DNA from: Trebonia sp963737285
GTDB lineage: Bacteria > Actinomycetota > Actinomycetes > Streptosporangiales > Streptosporangiaceae
DNA: 64,000 nt
NCBI GenBank assembly: GCA_963737285.1
Contig: CAVTRT010000003.1
Span: 4,340,001 to 4,404,000, forward strand
Reading direction: 5' to 3'
Below are positions 25,718 to 34,848 of this stretch, one piece after another (the first letter of the stretch is position 1; the number at the start of each line of letters is the position of its first letter). The translations under genes were made by a program, and so were the position numbers. A model generated the notes under the pieces. That model did no database searches. It had not been told where the DNA came from and was given only the letters and a program-made list of their open reading frames with translations.

Positions 25718-28036
25718 TCAGGTGACGTACTGCCAGGGACCCTGCTCGTAGACACGGCCGGTCATGGTCGTCCACCGGGTCCACCCGGGCCGGGGCTTGG
25801 TGACCTGCCACTCCTGGGACTGCTTGACACGGTGGCAAGACCTGCTGCAGGCGTGGGCGTTGCAGGCACAGGTCCGGCCGCCCCTGGCGTACGGCTGGGC
25901 GTGCTCGAAATCCGACTCGCCGGCGTGCCGGGAGCAGGCGGGGAAGGAGCACTTCCCGTCGCGGACCTGGACTAGGTGTCGCAGCCTGTCGCCGGGCTTG
26001 TAGGCATGAGATTCGAACCGGTGGTCACAGTCGTATACCGGGACCGGGTCGATGTCGACCCGGAACGGCAGCGGTGCGCCGGGCAAGGTCAAGATCCAGG
26101 ACCCGAAGCCGCCGTCGGGCCCTGTCTCGTCCGACGGGGTGACCGTGGCGCGATCCGGGTCGACCGGGATGTCCCTGCCCTTCTTGCCCCGCATGCCCCG
26201 GCAGCAGCCATGCCCGACCGCGTAGCCCTGATCGTCGGTGATGGTCAGGCAGAACTGGCTGTCGGCGTGCCGCGCGCCGGCCATCGCCAGGTCGCGGACC
26301 AGGCCAGGGTCAAGCGCGCCCAGGCCGTGAGCCTCGCCCGGCCGCCGCGCCAGGCCCAGCAGCGTGAGTAGCGGCAGTGTCAGGTGCCCCCGGACCGGCA
26401 GGCTCGTGCTGCCGCCACCCTGCCTCCCGCATTCGGGACAGGTGCCGGGACCACGCCCATGCCTGGCACCGGGCCCACCGCCCCCGCCCCCGCCGGGGCC
26501 CCCGCCAACGCCGGCGCCCAGGGAACCGCTTGCCTTGGAGCCGCCTGCCCTGGACCCGCGTACCTCGCCGGACCAACGCGCTAGCCACGTCAGGCTCTCC
26601 GCCGGAAGCGTCATGTTCGCCCGAACCGGAAGCCCGGCCACCCCGCCAGCCCCGCCACACACCGCGCAGGAGCCACCGACCCCGCTGCCCAGGCCACTGC
26701 CTCCAGACCCACTGCCTCCAGACCCACCGCCTCCAGACCCACCGCCTCCAGACCCACTGCCTCCAGACCCACCGCCTCCAGACCCACCGCCTCCAGACCC
26801 ACCGCCTCCAGACCCACCGCCTCCGGGACCATCATGCGGACCGTCATCAGGCCCGCTGTCCTGGGGGCCATCGCCATCGGAAGGCCCGTCACCGGCGAAT
26901 CCGCCATCCGGGTTGCTCGGGCCGCTGCCGTCCGGGTCCGTGCCTGGCTCGCTCTCCGGGCCTGCATCGCATTCTGGGCCTGCATCGCATTTTGGGCCTG
27001 CATCGCCTCGGCCTGCATCGTCGTCCTGGTCCTGGCTGGCCTGGGCAGCCCGGCGGGCCTTGGCCTTCTGGCGGGTCTCGCGGAGATCGGCGTCGCGGGC
27101 AAGCTTCTCTTCCATCTCGGCCTTGCGCGCCACGTCCTCCTCGTGCGCCCACTGCGCCCGCTGTCCCACCGGCACGCCGTTGACCAGGTCCAGGAACGCC
27201 ATGACCCGGAGGATGTCCATGGGCCGGCCGATCGGAACGGCCTTGTACTCCAGGGCGCGGGCCTCGATCCGGGCGTTCGCCGCCAGCGCCTCATCGGTGG
27301 GCAGGCCGATCCCCTGCAGACCGCACGTCCCGCAACTCTCCCGCCAGAACCTGATTCTCGCGTGCTCTCGCTCGGCTTGCTTCCTGCGCTTCTCAGCCCC
27401 GTCGGGGTCCACGGTGATCACCGCGCGCTGCACGAGGCGCTCCAGGTCCGACCAGGTGCGGCACCGCGCCAGCCCGGCCAGGATGATCTCCTCGGCCCGC
27501 GCGTAGTAGACCTCGTGATCAAGCACCGACGTCTCATCAGCGATCAGCTTGACACGTGCCGGGTCTAGTCGGCCCTCCGCCAAGGCCTTGCCAACGCCCG
27601 GCAGTCGCGCCTCCAGCGTCCACGCCAGGTCCACCAGCTTCCCCGCCGCGACTACCGAGATCCCCAGTGCGGCACCCACCTCGTGATGCAGCCGCGGGTC
27701 CCAGCCATCCGGCAGCCCGCCCTCGCCCTCTTGCGGCTCGTAATGCTCGCTCAGCGGGTACCGGCGGATCAGCTCCCGCACCACCGCCAGCTTCTGCGTG
27801 AAGCACCAGCTTTCCAGCGACTTCCACGCCCGCCCCACCCCGAGCAGCTCATCGGCCGTGCCCTGCCCAAGCACCTCCGGCCGCGACACATCCCCGGCCT
27901 GCAACGCCAGCCACCCCGACGGCGGGGCCTCATCCGCCCACCGCCCCTGCCCGAACAGCTCCAGCCGCGGGTCACGCGCCCCAGGGCCGTCGTCTGCCAG
28001 GAACTCAGACCCGATCATCACACCCATCGCGCGCAC
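25718..28036 (-). CDS. DUF222 and HNH endonuclease domain protein
   Basis: 772 residues. The N-terminal 300 are the helical DUF222 domain (VVRELIRRYPL, VDLAWTLEARLPGVGKALAEG, ITVDPDGAEKRRKQAEREHA). A Gly/Ser/Asp-rich linker of about 150 residues, built from a DNA tandem repeat, precedes cysteine pairs (CAVCGG; CPECGR) and the C-terminal HNH nuclease (CSFPACSRHAGESDFEHAQPY with RSCHRVKQSQEW). DUF222-HNH genes are abundant and mobile-like in actinomycete genomes; their biological role is unclear. Length is greater than typical (400-600), because of the linker. Confidence 0.85.
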   Translation of the reverse strand: MRAMGVMIGSEFLADDGPGARDPRLELFGQGRWADEAPPSGWLALQAGDVSRPEVLGQGTADELLGVGRAWKSLESWCFTQKLAVVRELIRRYPLSEHYEPQEGEGGLPDGWDPRLHHEVGAALGISVVAAGKLVDLAWTLEARLPGVGKALAEGRLDPARVKLIADETSVLDHEVYYARAEEIILAGLARCRTWSDLERLVQRAVITVDPDGAEKRRKQAEREHARIRFWRESCGTCGLQGIGLPTDEALAANARIEARALEYKAVPIGRPMDILRVMAFLDLVNGVPVGQRAQWAHEEDVARKAEMEEKLARDADLRETRQKAKARRAAQASQDQDDDAGRGDAGPKCDAGPECDAGPESEPGTDPDGSGPSNPDGGFAGDGPSDGDGPQDSGPDDGPHDGPGGGGSGGGGSGGGGSGGGGSGGSGSGGGGSGGGGSGGSGSGGSGLGSGVGGSCAVCGGAGGVAGLPVRANMTLPAESLTWLARWSGEVRGSRAGGSKASGSLGAGVGGGPGGGGGGGPGARHGRGPGTCPECGRQGGGSTSLPVRGHLTLPLLTLLGLARRPGEAHGLGALDPGLVRDLAMAGARHADSQFCLTITDDQGYAVGHGCCRGMRGKKGRDIPVDPDRATVTPSDETGPDGGFGSWILTLPGAPLPFRVDIDPVPVYDCDHRFESHAYKPGDRLRHLVQVRDGKCSFPACSRHAGESDFEHAQPYARGGRTCACNAHACSRSCHRVKQSQEWQVTKPRPGWTRWTTMTGRVYEQGPWQYVT
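26701..26820. repeat. 15-bp tandem repeat, 8 copies
   Basis: Eight head-to-tail copies of CCTCCAGACCCACYG fill 120 bp exactly. They are in frame and encode glycine/serine linker repeats in the DUF222-HNH protein. Confidence 0.95.
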
Positions 28037-28129
28037 CTCCCCACGGCCGCTTGATGATGATCACTCTTGAAGAGCTACATCGAATATAACATTGACTAAT
28101 CGAACACGCAAGCGGACGCGCCAAGCCTG

Positions 28130-28642
28130 TCAGGCCAGGATCTGGATGTAGCGGCGGCGGTCGCTGATCACGGACTTGAGCTTGGCTAGGTGGCCGTCAA
28201 CGACGGTCGCGTCTACCCCGCCCAGCTCGGCGGCGCTCGCGATGGCGTCGGCGAGGGCGTCGGCCTCGCCGACGAGGGTCCAGTCGAACTGCAGCAGTTC
28301 CTGCAGGCCGACGCCTCGCACCCGGTCCCACACCTTGTCGTTGCCGAGCAGTGGCAGGCCGCGGATCTCGGTCGCCGCGTCGTCGATGGCACGGGCAAGA
28401 CGGTCGCCACGCCGGATCGGCTCCATTAGCTCCCTTGGCGGAAACGGGTTCTCGCGGGTGGACGGCGGCACCCGCTCAGCCCGCCAGCGGCTGTCCAGTT
28501 GCCGCAGCCGCCTGGCGGCATCGCCGAGGCCCTGGCAGGCCCGCTCGCGGACCAGCAGGTCGTCGGCGCGCAGCCTGCCCTTCTCCGTGTAGACGTCCGA
28601 GCCGAGCAGGCTGCGCAGCTGGTTCCCGATGCTGTCAGCCAA
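28130..28642 (-). CDS. hypothetical helical protein overlapping the SPFH gene
   Basis: About 170 residues from a TTG overlapping the SPFH stop by 8 nt. Three charged helices are visible (RLRADDLLVRERACQGLGDAARRLRQLDSRW; RGDRLARAIDDAATEIRGL; LVGEADALADAIASAAEL), with a conserved-looking PPRELMEPIRRGDRLARAIDD region. No family is recognised. Overlap implies translational coupling to the SPFH protein and joint function at the membrane or on its oligomer. A longer open frame to 28804 is antisense to nothing and overlaps the SPFH coding sequence. Confidence 0.6.
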   Translation of the reverse strand: MADSIGNQLRSLLGSDVYTEKGRLRADDLLVRERACQGLGDAARRLRQLDSRWRAERVPPSTRENPFPPRELMEPIRRGDRLARAIDDAATEIRGLPLLGNDKVWDRVRGVGLQELLQFDWTLVGEADALADAIASAAELGGVDATVVDGHLAKLKSVISDRRRYIQILA

Positions 28643-29529
28643 CGTGCGGCATCCCAGGTACGAGTCCCTGGACTGTGGGGACGGCACTGGCCGCCCCGGC
28701 TGTTCCGTTCGCGGCGGCCGACGACTGAGGCGAGGCCGGCAACCCGGTGTAGCCGATGTTGAAGGGGGCGCCCACGGCCATGTTGGGCGCGGAGACCAGG
28801 CCATGCTCGGCCATCTTCATCGCGACGTAGTACCGGACGGCGTCGAGCTTCCGACAAGCCGAACGCCCGCAGCGAGATCAGCTCGCGCATGCGCTCGTCG
28901 CGCGGCCGGATGAGTACCTTGACGTCGTTGAGCATGATCCCGTAGGCGGCCAGGAAGTCCTGCAGGTGACCGCGGACCAGCTCGGTGATCTCGTGGATCT
29001 TCTCGTTGACCTGCTCCAGCGGGGTGACCTGGACGAGCTGGTTGACCGACTGCTCGACGACCGGGCCCGCGTAGGCGTTGATCTGCTCGGTGGTCAGCAG
29101 GTGCCCCGAGTACGGCATGTGCGTGACGAGCCGCACGGCGTCCTGCGGGGTGTCGACGTGCACGTAGTAGTCGACGTCGTAGACGAGCTCGGCGAGCTCC
29201 CGCGACAGCGCGACACCCTTGGCCTTGGCGACGCTCTTGGCCCGCGAGACGAACAGCACCTCGTACTGCCACGGCGACTGCCCGCCGTAGAACGCCTGCT
29301 GGATGTTGCCGAGCAGGACCCGCTGCGGCGTCTCCACCGGATACTGCCCGGACTCGTAGACGTTGAGGATCGCCCCGCGCGACTTGAGCACGCAGAAGTG
29401 GTTGTTCTCGACAGTCAGCAGGCTGCCGTTCATGATGTCGGGACTCGGATAGTGGTACATGAGCACTCCTGGCCCCATGATCTCGGTCCCGTCCGAGTTG
29501 AGCGTGCTGATGACGTTTCGCACTGGCAT
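28635..29529 (-). pseudogene. SPFH/band-7 domain protein, frameshifted
   Basis: Starting at the ATG of MPVRNVISTLNS. The SPFH fold is visible: PGVLMYHYPSPDIMNG, SLLTVENNHFCVLKSRG, LLGNIQQAFYGG, then the hallmark coiled region (EQVNEKIHEITELVRGHLQDFLAAYGIMLNDVKV) typical of stomatin/flotillin-like membrane scaffolds. After ELISLRAFGLS the frame must lose one base near 28850-28856; the continuation KLDAVRYYVAMKMAEHGL, then a Gly/Ala/Pro tail, ends at 28635. Without that correction the frame continues into unrelated arginine-rich residues. With it, 297 residues result. No transmembrane helix is seen in the N-terminus. Confidence 0.75.
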
Positions 29530-29849
29530 GGCGACGACCGCCTCCGTCCGTTCCCCGGGCGGACCCGCCCGGCGGCTTCCCTTCATCAATGATGACGCAC
29601 GGAAGCCGCCGCGAGTTTCCGGAACGTCACACAGCGACGCTTCGGATGCCGAATTACGCGTCAAGGTGCTGCCTCCAGCACCCGGCGTACGTGTCGCCCG
29701 CGCTGGCATGCGCGAACTGGCCTTGCGGGCGCTACAGTTCTTCGACCTGCGCCGACGCGTGATAGCCACCGCTACGGCGCCATAGTGACATTGGGATAAG
29801 CTGTGGACGGACCACGATTGCCTGGGGGCTGTGCAGCTCTAAAGCGGGC
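29530..29849. other. intergenic region between divergent SPFH and TPR genes
   Basis: 320 bp separate two divergent starts. It must hold promoters for both directions. I found no convincing repeat, structured RNA or operator; the open frame extending from the SPFH gene through it has no recognisable protein. Confidence 0.5.
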
Positions 29850-31622
29850 ATGGAATACGTGGCCAAGGCGGGATTTTGGATGCGCGACCACGATCAAGGA
29901 CGTCAGGCACTGCCCGTGCGCCTGACGTCGGCCGAGCGAGAATTCTGCGTTGGGCTGCGACGGCTGGTAGACGCAGCGGGACTGTCGCTTCGCATGCTGG
30001 CGGACATGGGGCCATTGGCCGGCTCTCCCGGTCCCGGCGCCGGTGAATCGTCCTCGCGGGCCGAATACACAGCCACTCAATGGCAGAACTGGCTGAACGG
30101 CCAGTCGCTTCCGCCGCGCAAGGCGGTCCACATGCTCGCGCAAGCGCTGGCCACGGTCAACATAGACGCCGGGAACCTAGTCGAGTTGTGGGCGCTGGCC
30201 TTCATGCCCACTCCGTATCCGCAAGAGCCGGACGGTGCGCTGGCGCGGCCACGGCAACCGCGGATGGACGAGCCGGATGTCCCGCTTACGGTGCTCGGCG
30301 GCGAAGTGCCCGACTGCGGCCTTGACCTGCCTGGCAGCGATGACCCAGACAGCACGGCGCGGACGGGGCACTCGAACGCCTACGATCACCTCAGTGACTT
30401 GGCGGCGCAGATGTTTCGCCTGCTGAGCGTGCATCCTGGACCGGATGTCAGCCCGCCGGCCGCCGCCAGCCTGGCCGCCGTGCCGGTGGAGGAGGCGCGT
30501 AAGGCACTGGACGAACTGGCCAGGGCAGACCTGGCAACAGAGCACCTTCCGGGAAGGTTTGCCTGCCACGATCTGCCTCGCGGCTACGCGACGGAGCAAG
30601 CGCGGGCTAGCGAGCCTGCCCAGGAGCAGGACGCGGCACTGGGGCGACTGCTTGACCACTACCTGCGGACCGTGATGACCGCAGTGCCGCTCGCTTACCC
30701 GGCCGTGTCGCTTTTCGTCCCCATTCCGGCACCGCGACCTGGCGTGCAGCCAGAGGACTTTGAGTCCGACGACCAAGCGCGGGCCTGGTGCCATGCGGAG
30801 TTGCCCGTGCTCCGGTCGCTGCTGACGCGCGCGGCCGAGCGTGACCTGAATGCCTACTGCTGGCAGATCCCCTCGGTGATGTCATCGTTCCTGGCGCGCA
30901 GCGCCCTCTTGGATGACTTCATTGCCACCCAGCGCATCGCCCTTGGGGCGGCGCGCAAGCTCGGGGACCCACAGGCCCTGGGGCATGCCCACTTTCACTT
31001 CGCGCACGCCTGCGCGCTGCTAGGCGAGGTAGCCGACTCGGACAGGCACTTGCAAGAAGCGCTGGAATGCTTCACCAGGACGGGTGACCAGGCAGCGGCC
31101 GCGGCGACGCTTAACGGGATGGCCCAGCTCTTTATGCAGCAGGGCGAGCATCCCAAAGCGCTGGACCGCGAGAAGGAGGCGCTGCGCCTGCGGCTTGCCC
31201 TCGGCGACCAGGACGCGATCGCGCACTCGGAGGAGACGATCGCGTCGATCTACTGCCGACTCGGGGAGTACGACGTGGCGCTGCGCCACTGCTACCGCTC
31301 GCTGGACCTCAGCCGCGAGGCCGGTGCCCGGCTGCTGGCCGCCGACGCGCTTACCACGCTCGGCTTCGTCTGCCTCGCCGTCGGAGACTCTAAGAGGGCC
31401 ATTGCCTGCTACATGGAAGTGCTGGCGATCTACCGGCAGTTCGGCGGCGATGCACTCATCGCCGCAGCCCTGACCGGCCTTGGCGACGCGCAGCAGGCCG
31501 CCGGCGACCACGATGACGCCAGGGCCAGCTGGCAGCAGGCCCTGGCACTGATGAAGAACCTGCCCAACGCCGATGACCAGTCGGTCCGGGCCAGGCTCGC
31601 CCAGCGCCGTTCTGCTGGCTGA
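29850..31622 (+). CDS. AfsR-like TPR regulator lacking an NTPase domain
   Basis: 590 residues. An N-terminal helical domain resembling a degenerate DNA-binding fold (FCVGLRRLVDAAGLSLRMLAD, TQWQNWLNGQSLPPRKAVHMLAQAL) is followed at about 185-245 by the winged-helix-like segment found after NB-ARC in AfsR/SARP proteins (MFRLLSVHPGPDVS, LDELARADLATEHLPGRF). No P-loop or NB-ARC precedes it. The C-terminal half is tetratricopeptide repeats (AAAATLNGMAQLFMQQGEHPKAL, EETIASIYCRLGEYDVALRHC, ALTTLGFVCLAVGDSKRAI). It is monocistronic and convergent with hemL. A scaffold or regulator sensing a peptide or protein is a guess. Confidence 0.7.
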   Translation: MEYVAKAGFWMRDHDQGRQALPVRLTSAEREFCVGLRRLVDAAGLSLRMLADMGPLAGSPGPGAGESSSRAEYTATQWQNWLNGQSLPPRKAVHMLAQALATVNIDAGNLVELWALAFMPTPYPQEPDGALARPRQPRMDEPDVPLTVLGGEVPDCGLDLPGSDDPDSTARTGHSNAYDHLSDLAAQMFRLLSVHPGPDVSPPAAASLAAVPVEEARKALDELARADLATEHLPGRFACHDLPRGYATEQARASEPAQEQDAALGRLLDHYLRTVMTAVPLAYPAVSLFVPIPAPRPGVQPEDFESDDQARAWCHAELPVLRSLLTRAAERDLNAYCWQIPSVMSSFLARSALLDDFIATQRIALGAARKLGDPQALGHAHFHFAHACALLGEVADSDRHLQEALECFTRTGDQAAAAATLNGMAQLFMQQGEHPKALDREKEALRLRLALGDQDAIAHSEETIASIYCRLGEYDVALRHCYRSLDLSREAGARLLAADALTTLGFVCLAVGDSKRAIACYMEVLAIYRQFGGDALIAAALTGLGDAQQAAGDHDDARASWQQALALMKNLPNADDQSVRARLAQRRSAG

Positions 31623-31647
31623 GCGCCCACCGATGCGTGCGGGCGCT
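31622..31647. terminator. hairpin between convergent genes
   Basis: AGCGCCC and GGGCGCT pair around a 12-nt loop, between the TPR gene stop and the hemL stop. Confidence 0.5.
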
Positions 31648-32947
31648 ACTGCGTGAGGGCGCCGGCGGCCGCCCGCGCGGCTCCCGGCAGGGCGGCGGCG
31701 ATGCGAGACAGCGCGTCGGCGTTGTGCGCCGCTGACACGAACCATGCCTCGAACGCCGATGGCGGCAGGTACACGCCGCCATCGAGCATCGCGTGGAAGA
31801 AGGCGGCGTAGGCCGCGGTCGACTGGTCCTTCGCGTCGGCGTAGTTCAGCACCGGCGAAACGCGGCCGATGAAGACGGTGAACAGGCTCCCGGCGGCCGA
31901 CAAGAAGTGCGGCACGCCCGCCTCGTCCAGCGACGTCGAGACGAGCTTGGAAAGCTCCCCGGCGAAAGAGTCCACCGCGGCGTACACCTGCGGCGTGCAC
32001 GCGCGCAGCGTGGCCAGTCCGGCGGCCGTCGCGAGGGGATTGCCTGACAGCGTGCCCGCCTGGTAGACCGGCCCGACCGGGGCCAGTCGCTGCATGATCT
32101 CCGCGCGCCCGCCGAAGGCGGCGCACGGCAGCCCGCCGCCCATCACCTTGCCGAACGTCACGAGGTCGCCCCGCACGCCGTCGATCCCGTACCAGCCCTG
32201 CGACGATACCCGGAACCCGGTCAGCACCTCGTCCATGATCAGCAGCGCCCCGGCTTGCGAGCACAGCGACCGCAGCAGCTCGTTGAACCCCGGCGCGGGC
32301 GGCACCACTCCCATGTTCGCCGGGCAGGCCTCGGTGATCACGCAGGCGATCTGTTCGCCGCGAGAGGCGAACAGATCGCGCACCGCCACGGCGTCGTTGT
32401 ACGGCAGCACCACCGTGTCGGCCGCCGACGCGCCGGTCACGCCGGGGGTGTCTGGCAGGCCTAGCGTGGCTACCCCGGACCCGGCGGCGACCAGCAGCGC
32501 GTCCACGTGCCCGTGATAGCAGCCGGCGAACTTGACGACGACCGACCGGCCGGTGAAGCCGCGCGCCAGCCGTAGCGCCGACATCGTCGCCTCGGTCCCG
32601 GAGTTGACCAGCCGGACCTGCTCGACGGGCGCTCGCGAGACGATCTCGCAAGCCAGCGCGACCTCGCCCGGCGTAGCCGCCCCGAAGGAGGTCCCGCGCG
32701 AGGCGGCCTCGGTGAGGGCTTCGGCGACGGCCGGGTGCCCATGGCCGAGGATCATCGGCCCCCACGAGCAGACGAGGTCCACGTAGGAGTTCCCGTCCAC
32801 GTCGTACAGGTACGCGCCTGAGCCGCGCTCGATGAACCGCGGCACCCCGCCGACCGGCCCGAACGCCCGGACCGGGGAGTTGACGCCGCCCGGGGTGACG
32901 GCAACGGCCTGGGCAAACAGTTCATCGGAGGCGCAGTGGTCAGTCAT
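31646..32947 (-). CDS. hemL: glutamate-1-semialdehyde 2,1-aminomutase
   Basis: 433 residues. It converts glutamate-1-semialdehyde to 5-aminolevulinate, the haem precursor. PLP enzyme features: LVNSGTEATMSALRLAR, CYHGHVDALLVAAGSG, DEVLTGFRV, and the lysine in VTFGKVMGGGLPCAAFGG (about 267). Length is normal. It follows a primase-like gene by 5 nt, in the same orientation as the upstream hemB operon. Together with hemA it forms the C5 pathway. Confidence 0.95.
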   Translation of the reverse strand: MTDHCASDELFAQAVAVTPGGVNSPVRAFGPVGGVPRFIERGSGAYLYDVDGNSYVDLVCSWGPMILGHGHPAVAEALTEAASRGTSFGAATPGEVALACEIVSRAPVEQVRLVNSGTEATMSALRLARGFTGRSVVVKFAGCYHGHVDALLVAAGSGVATLGLPDTPGVTGASAADTVVLPYNDAVAVRDLFASRGEQIACVITEACPANMGVVPPAPGFNELLRSLCSQAGALLIMDEVLTGFRVSSQGWYGIDGVRGDLVTFGKVMGGGLPCAAFGGRAEIMQRLAPVGPVYQAGTLSGNPLATAAGLATLRACTPQVYAAVDSFAGELSKLVSTSLDEAGVPHFLSAAGSLFTVFIGRVSPVLNYADAKDQSTAAYAAFFHAMLDGGVYLPPSAFEAWFVSAAHNADALSRIAAALPGAARAAAGALTQ

Positions 32948-32952
32948 CGTCT

Positions 32953-33630
32953 CTAGCAGCCTTCTTCTTCGCAGGCGTCGGCCAGGTACTCAAGCAGTCG
33001 CAGGGCGTCGGGAAGCTGATAGCCCGCCGGACCCCGGACCCAGCGTACGTCCTGCCCGGTCCCGTACCGTGAGGGCGGGGCCAGGACATAGCTCTCCCGG
33101 CAGTGCCACCGCAGCGACTCGGTCTGCGTGTAGGTATCCGGCGAACTGTCCAGCCCGCAGGACCACCACTCGTCCTCGTCGGCGGGCGCGCCGCGCGAGG
33201 CCACGAAGAAGTTCATCCGGTCGGTGCCGACCATCGCCGCCGGCCCGGTCTCCACGTCATCAGCCGCCATCTTGGCCAGTGCGGTCGCGCCGGCCACCGC
33301 GGGGACGTCCAGAACGTCGAAAACCCGCCCGGTGACGAGTATCACGTTCGCCTCCGGACGGGTTTCCCACCATTGCCCCACTGTCGAGGAGTCGGTCGTC
33401 GCCTGCATCTGCCAGGTCGGCGATACGGGGTGCGCGGCCGGTGCCGGGCATCCCACCCGGTCGCACGAGCAGGCGCGGCCCATCTCGATCGTCCCGTCGA
33501 TTCCCCGGCTCGGGTGCGCGCCCAGGCACACCGGCCAGCCCATGGCGGCGTACTCTAGCGCCGCCGCTCCCATGTCGGGGGCTTTACGCTCCGCCCGTAG
33601 GCGACTCCGTCGTCGCATCAAAGTCACCAT
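32953..33630 (-). CDS. bifunctional DNA primase/polymerase N-terminal domain-like protein
   Basis: About 225 residues from the ATG of MVTLMRRRSRLR; a GTG at 33660 or an ATG at 33618 is possible. It resembles the primase-polymerase (AEP) N-terminal module of plasmid and phage proteins: ALEYAAMGWPVCLGAHPSRG, CSCDRVGCPAPAAHP, then PEANVILVTGRVFDVLDVP. The expected aspartate pair of the active site is not clearly preserved (DVLDVP), so polymerase activity is doubtful. Such stand-alone genes occur next to hemL in actinomycetes; I do not know the function. Confidence 0.6.
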   Translation of the reverse strand: MVTLMRRRSRLRAERKAPDMGAAALEYAAMGWPVCLGAHPSRGIDGTIEMGRACSCDRVGCPAPAAHPVSPTWQMQATTDSSTVGQWWETRPEANVILVTGRVFDVLDVPAVAGATALAKMAADDVETGPAAMVGTDRMNFFVASRGAPADEDEWWSCGLDSSPDTYTQTESLRWHCRESYVLAPPSRYGTGQDVRWVRGPAGYQLPDALRLLEYLADACEEEGC

Positions 33631-33847
33631 CGGCCCCAGCACTCCAGTCCCCACGCTCACGCGTCCCGCACTGCCCCAACCACGCCAGGGAACGCGGAAG
33701 CGCTCGCCAGCGTTGAGGGGTTAGGCCGTATCGTACCTTTAGAAAACTTGAATTTTACCCAGAACGTCCAGTGGTGACTCACGCCACGTCCCTATTTCTC
33801 AGGTAGGTAGGCCTCAATAGGTAACGTGGTGTTACTGATGCGCGACG

Positions 33848-34837
33848 CTAAGAGATCGCCAGTTTGCCGGCAACCTCGGTTGCCCAGTAGGTGAGGACGA
33901 CGCTCGCCCCGGCGCGGCGGATTGCGATAAGCGTCTCCATGATGGCCTTGTCGCGGTCCACCCAGCCGTTGGCCGCCGCCGCCTCGACCATCGCGAACTC
34001 GCCGCTGACCTGGTACGCGGCCACTGGCACGGTGACGGAGTCGGCGACCCTGCGGATGACGTCGAGGTAGGACAGCGCCGGCTTGACCATGACCATGTCG
34101 GCACCCTCGGCCAGGTCAAGGCCGACTTCCCTGAGAGACTCCGCCGCGTTGGCCGGGTCCTGCTGGTGCGTGGCCCGGTCGCCGAACTTCGGCGCGCCCT
34201 CGGCCGCCTCGCGGAACGGGCCGTAGAACGCCGAGGCGTACTTGGCCGAGTAGGCGCAGATCGGGATGCTGGAGTAGCCCGCCTCGTCCAGCGCCTTGCG
34301 GATGGCGGCGACCTGGCCATCCATCATCCCGCTCGGCGCGACCATGTGCGCCCCGGCCGCCGCCTGGGCGACGGCGGTGCTCGCGTACCGCTCCAGGGTC
34401 GAGTCGTTGTCCACGTACCCGCTGGCGCTCACGATGCCGCAGTGGCCATGGTCGGTGTACTCGCATAGGCACAGGTCGGCCATGATGACGAGCGAGTCGC
34501 CGATCTCGGCCCTGATGTCGCGGAGCGCGAGCTGTGAGATGCCGTGCGGATCGTCGGCCTGGCTGCCCTGGTCGTCCTTCTCCTCGGGCACGCCGAAGAC
34601 GATGATCCCGCCGACCCCGGCCGCGACCGCCTCGGCGGCCGCCTTGCGCAGGCTGTCGCGAGTGTGCTGCAGGACACCGGGCATCGAGCTGATGAGCTGC
34701 GGCTCGGTGATCCCTTCCTTGATGAACACAGGAAGGACCAGTTGCTCGGGGCGCAGCGACGTCTCCGCCAGCATGGCACGCAGCGCTGCCGTACCGCGAA
34801 GCCGGCGCGGGCGGACCTCGGGGAATCCGGCGCTCAT
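33848..34837 (-). CDS. hemB: delta-aminolevulinic acid dehydratase (porphobilinogen synthase)
   Basis: 329 residues. It joins two 5-aminolevulinates to porphobilinogen. The zinc cysteines are in DLCLCEYTDHGHCG (about 122-135), and the Schiff-base lysines in YSAKYASAF (about 203) and MVKPALSYLD (about 256). Length is normal. It begins 11 nt after the cobA-hemD stop and is the last gene of the rex-hem operon. Confidence 0.95.
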   Translation of the reverse strand: MSAGFPEVRPRRLRGTAALRAMLAETSLRPEQLVLPVFIKEGITEPQLISSMPGVLQHTRDSLRKAAAEAVAAGVGGIIVFGVPEEKDDQGSQADDPHGISQLALRDIRAEIGDSLVIMADLCLCEYTDHGHCGIVSASGYVDNDSTLERYASTAVAQAAAGAHMVAPSGMMDGQVAAIRKALDEAGYSSIPICAYSAKYASAFYGPFREAAEGAPKFGDRATHQQDPANAAESLREVGLDLAEGADMVMVKPALSYLDVIRRVADSVTVPVAAYQVSGEFAMVEAAAANGWVDRDKAIMETLIAIRRAGASVVLTYWATEVAGKLAIS

Positions 34838-34848
34838 GACTGCCTCCT

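Noticed and set aside
25998..26030. GATTCGAACC, resembling the T-arm of a tRNA
   Set aside because: It lies inside the DUF222-HNH coding sequence and no acceptor, D or anticodon arms surround it.
26701..26820. CRISPR-like array
   Set aside because: The 15-bp units are contiguous without spacers and are coding, so it is a minisatellite.
26364..27506. 380-codon + strand open frame rich in Pro and Ser, opposite the DUF222-HNH gene
   Set aside because: It is antisense to the repeat and linker of a well-supported gene, has no domain or RBS, and arises from high GC and the 15-bp repeat.
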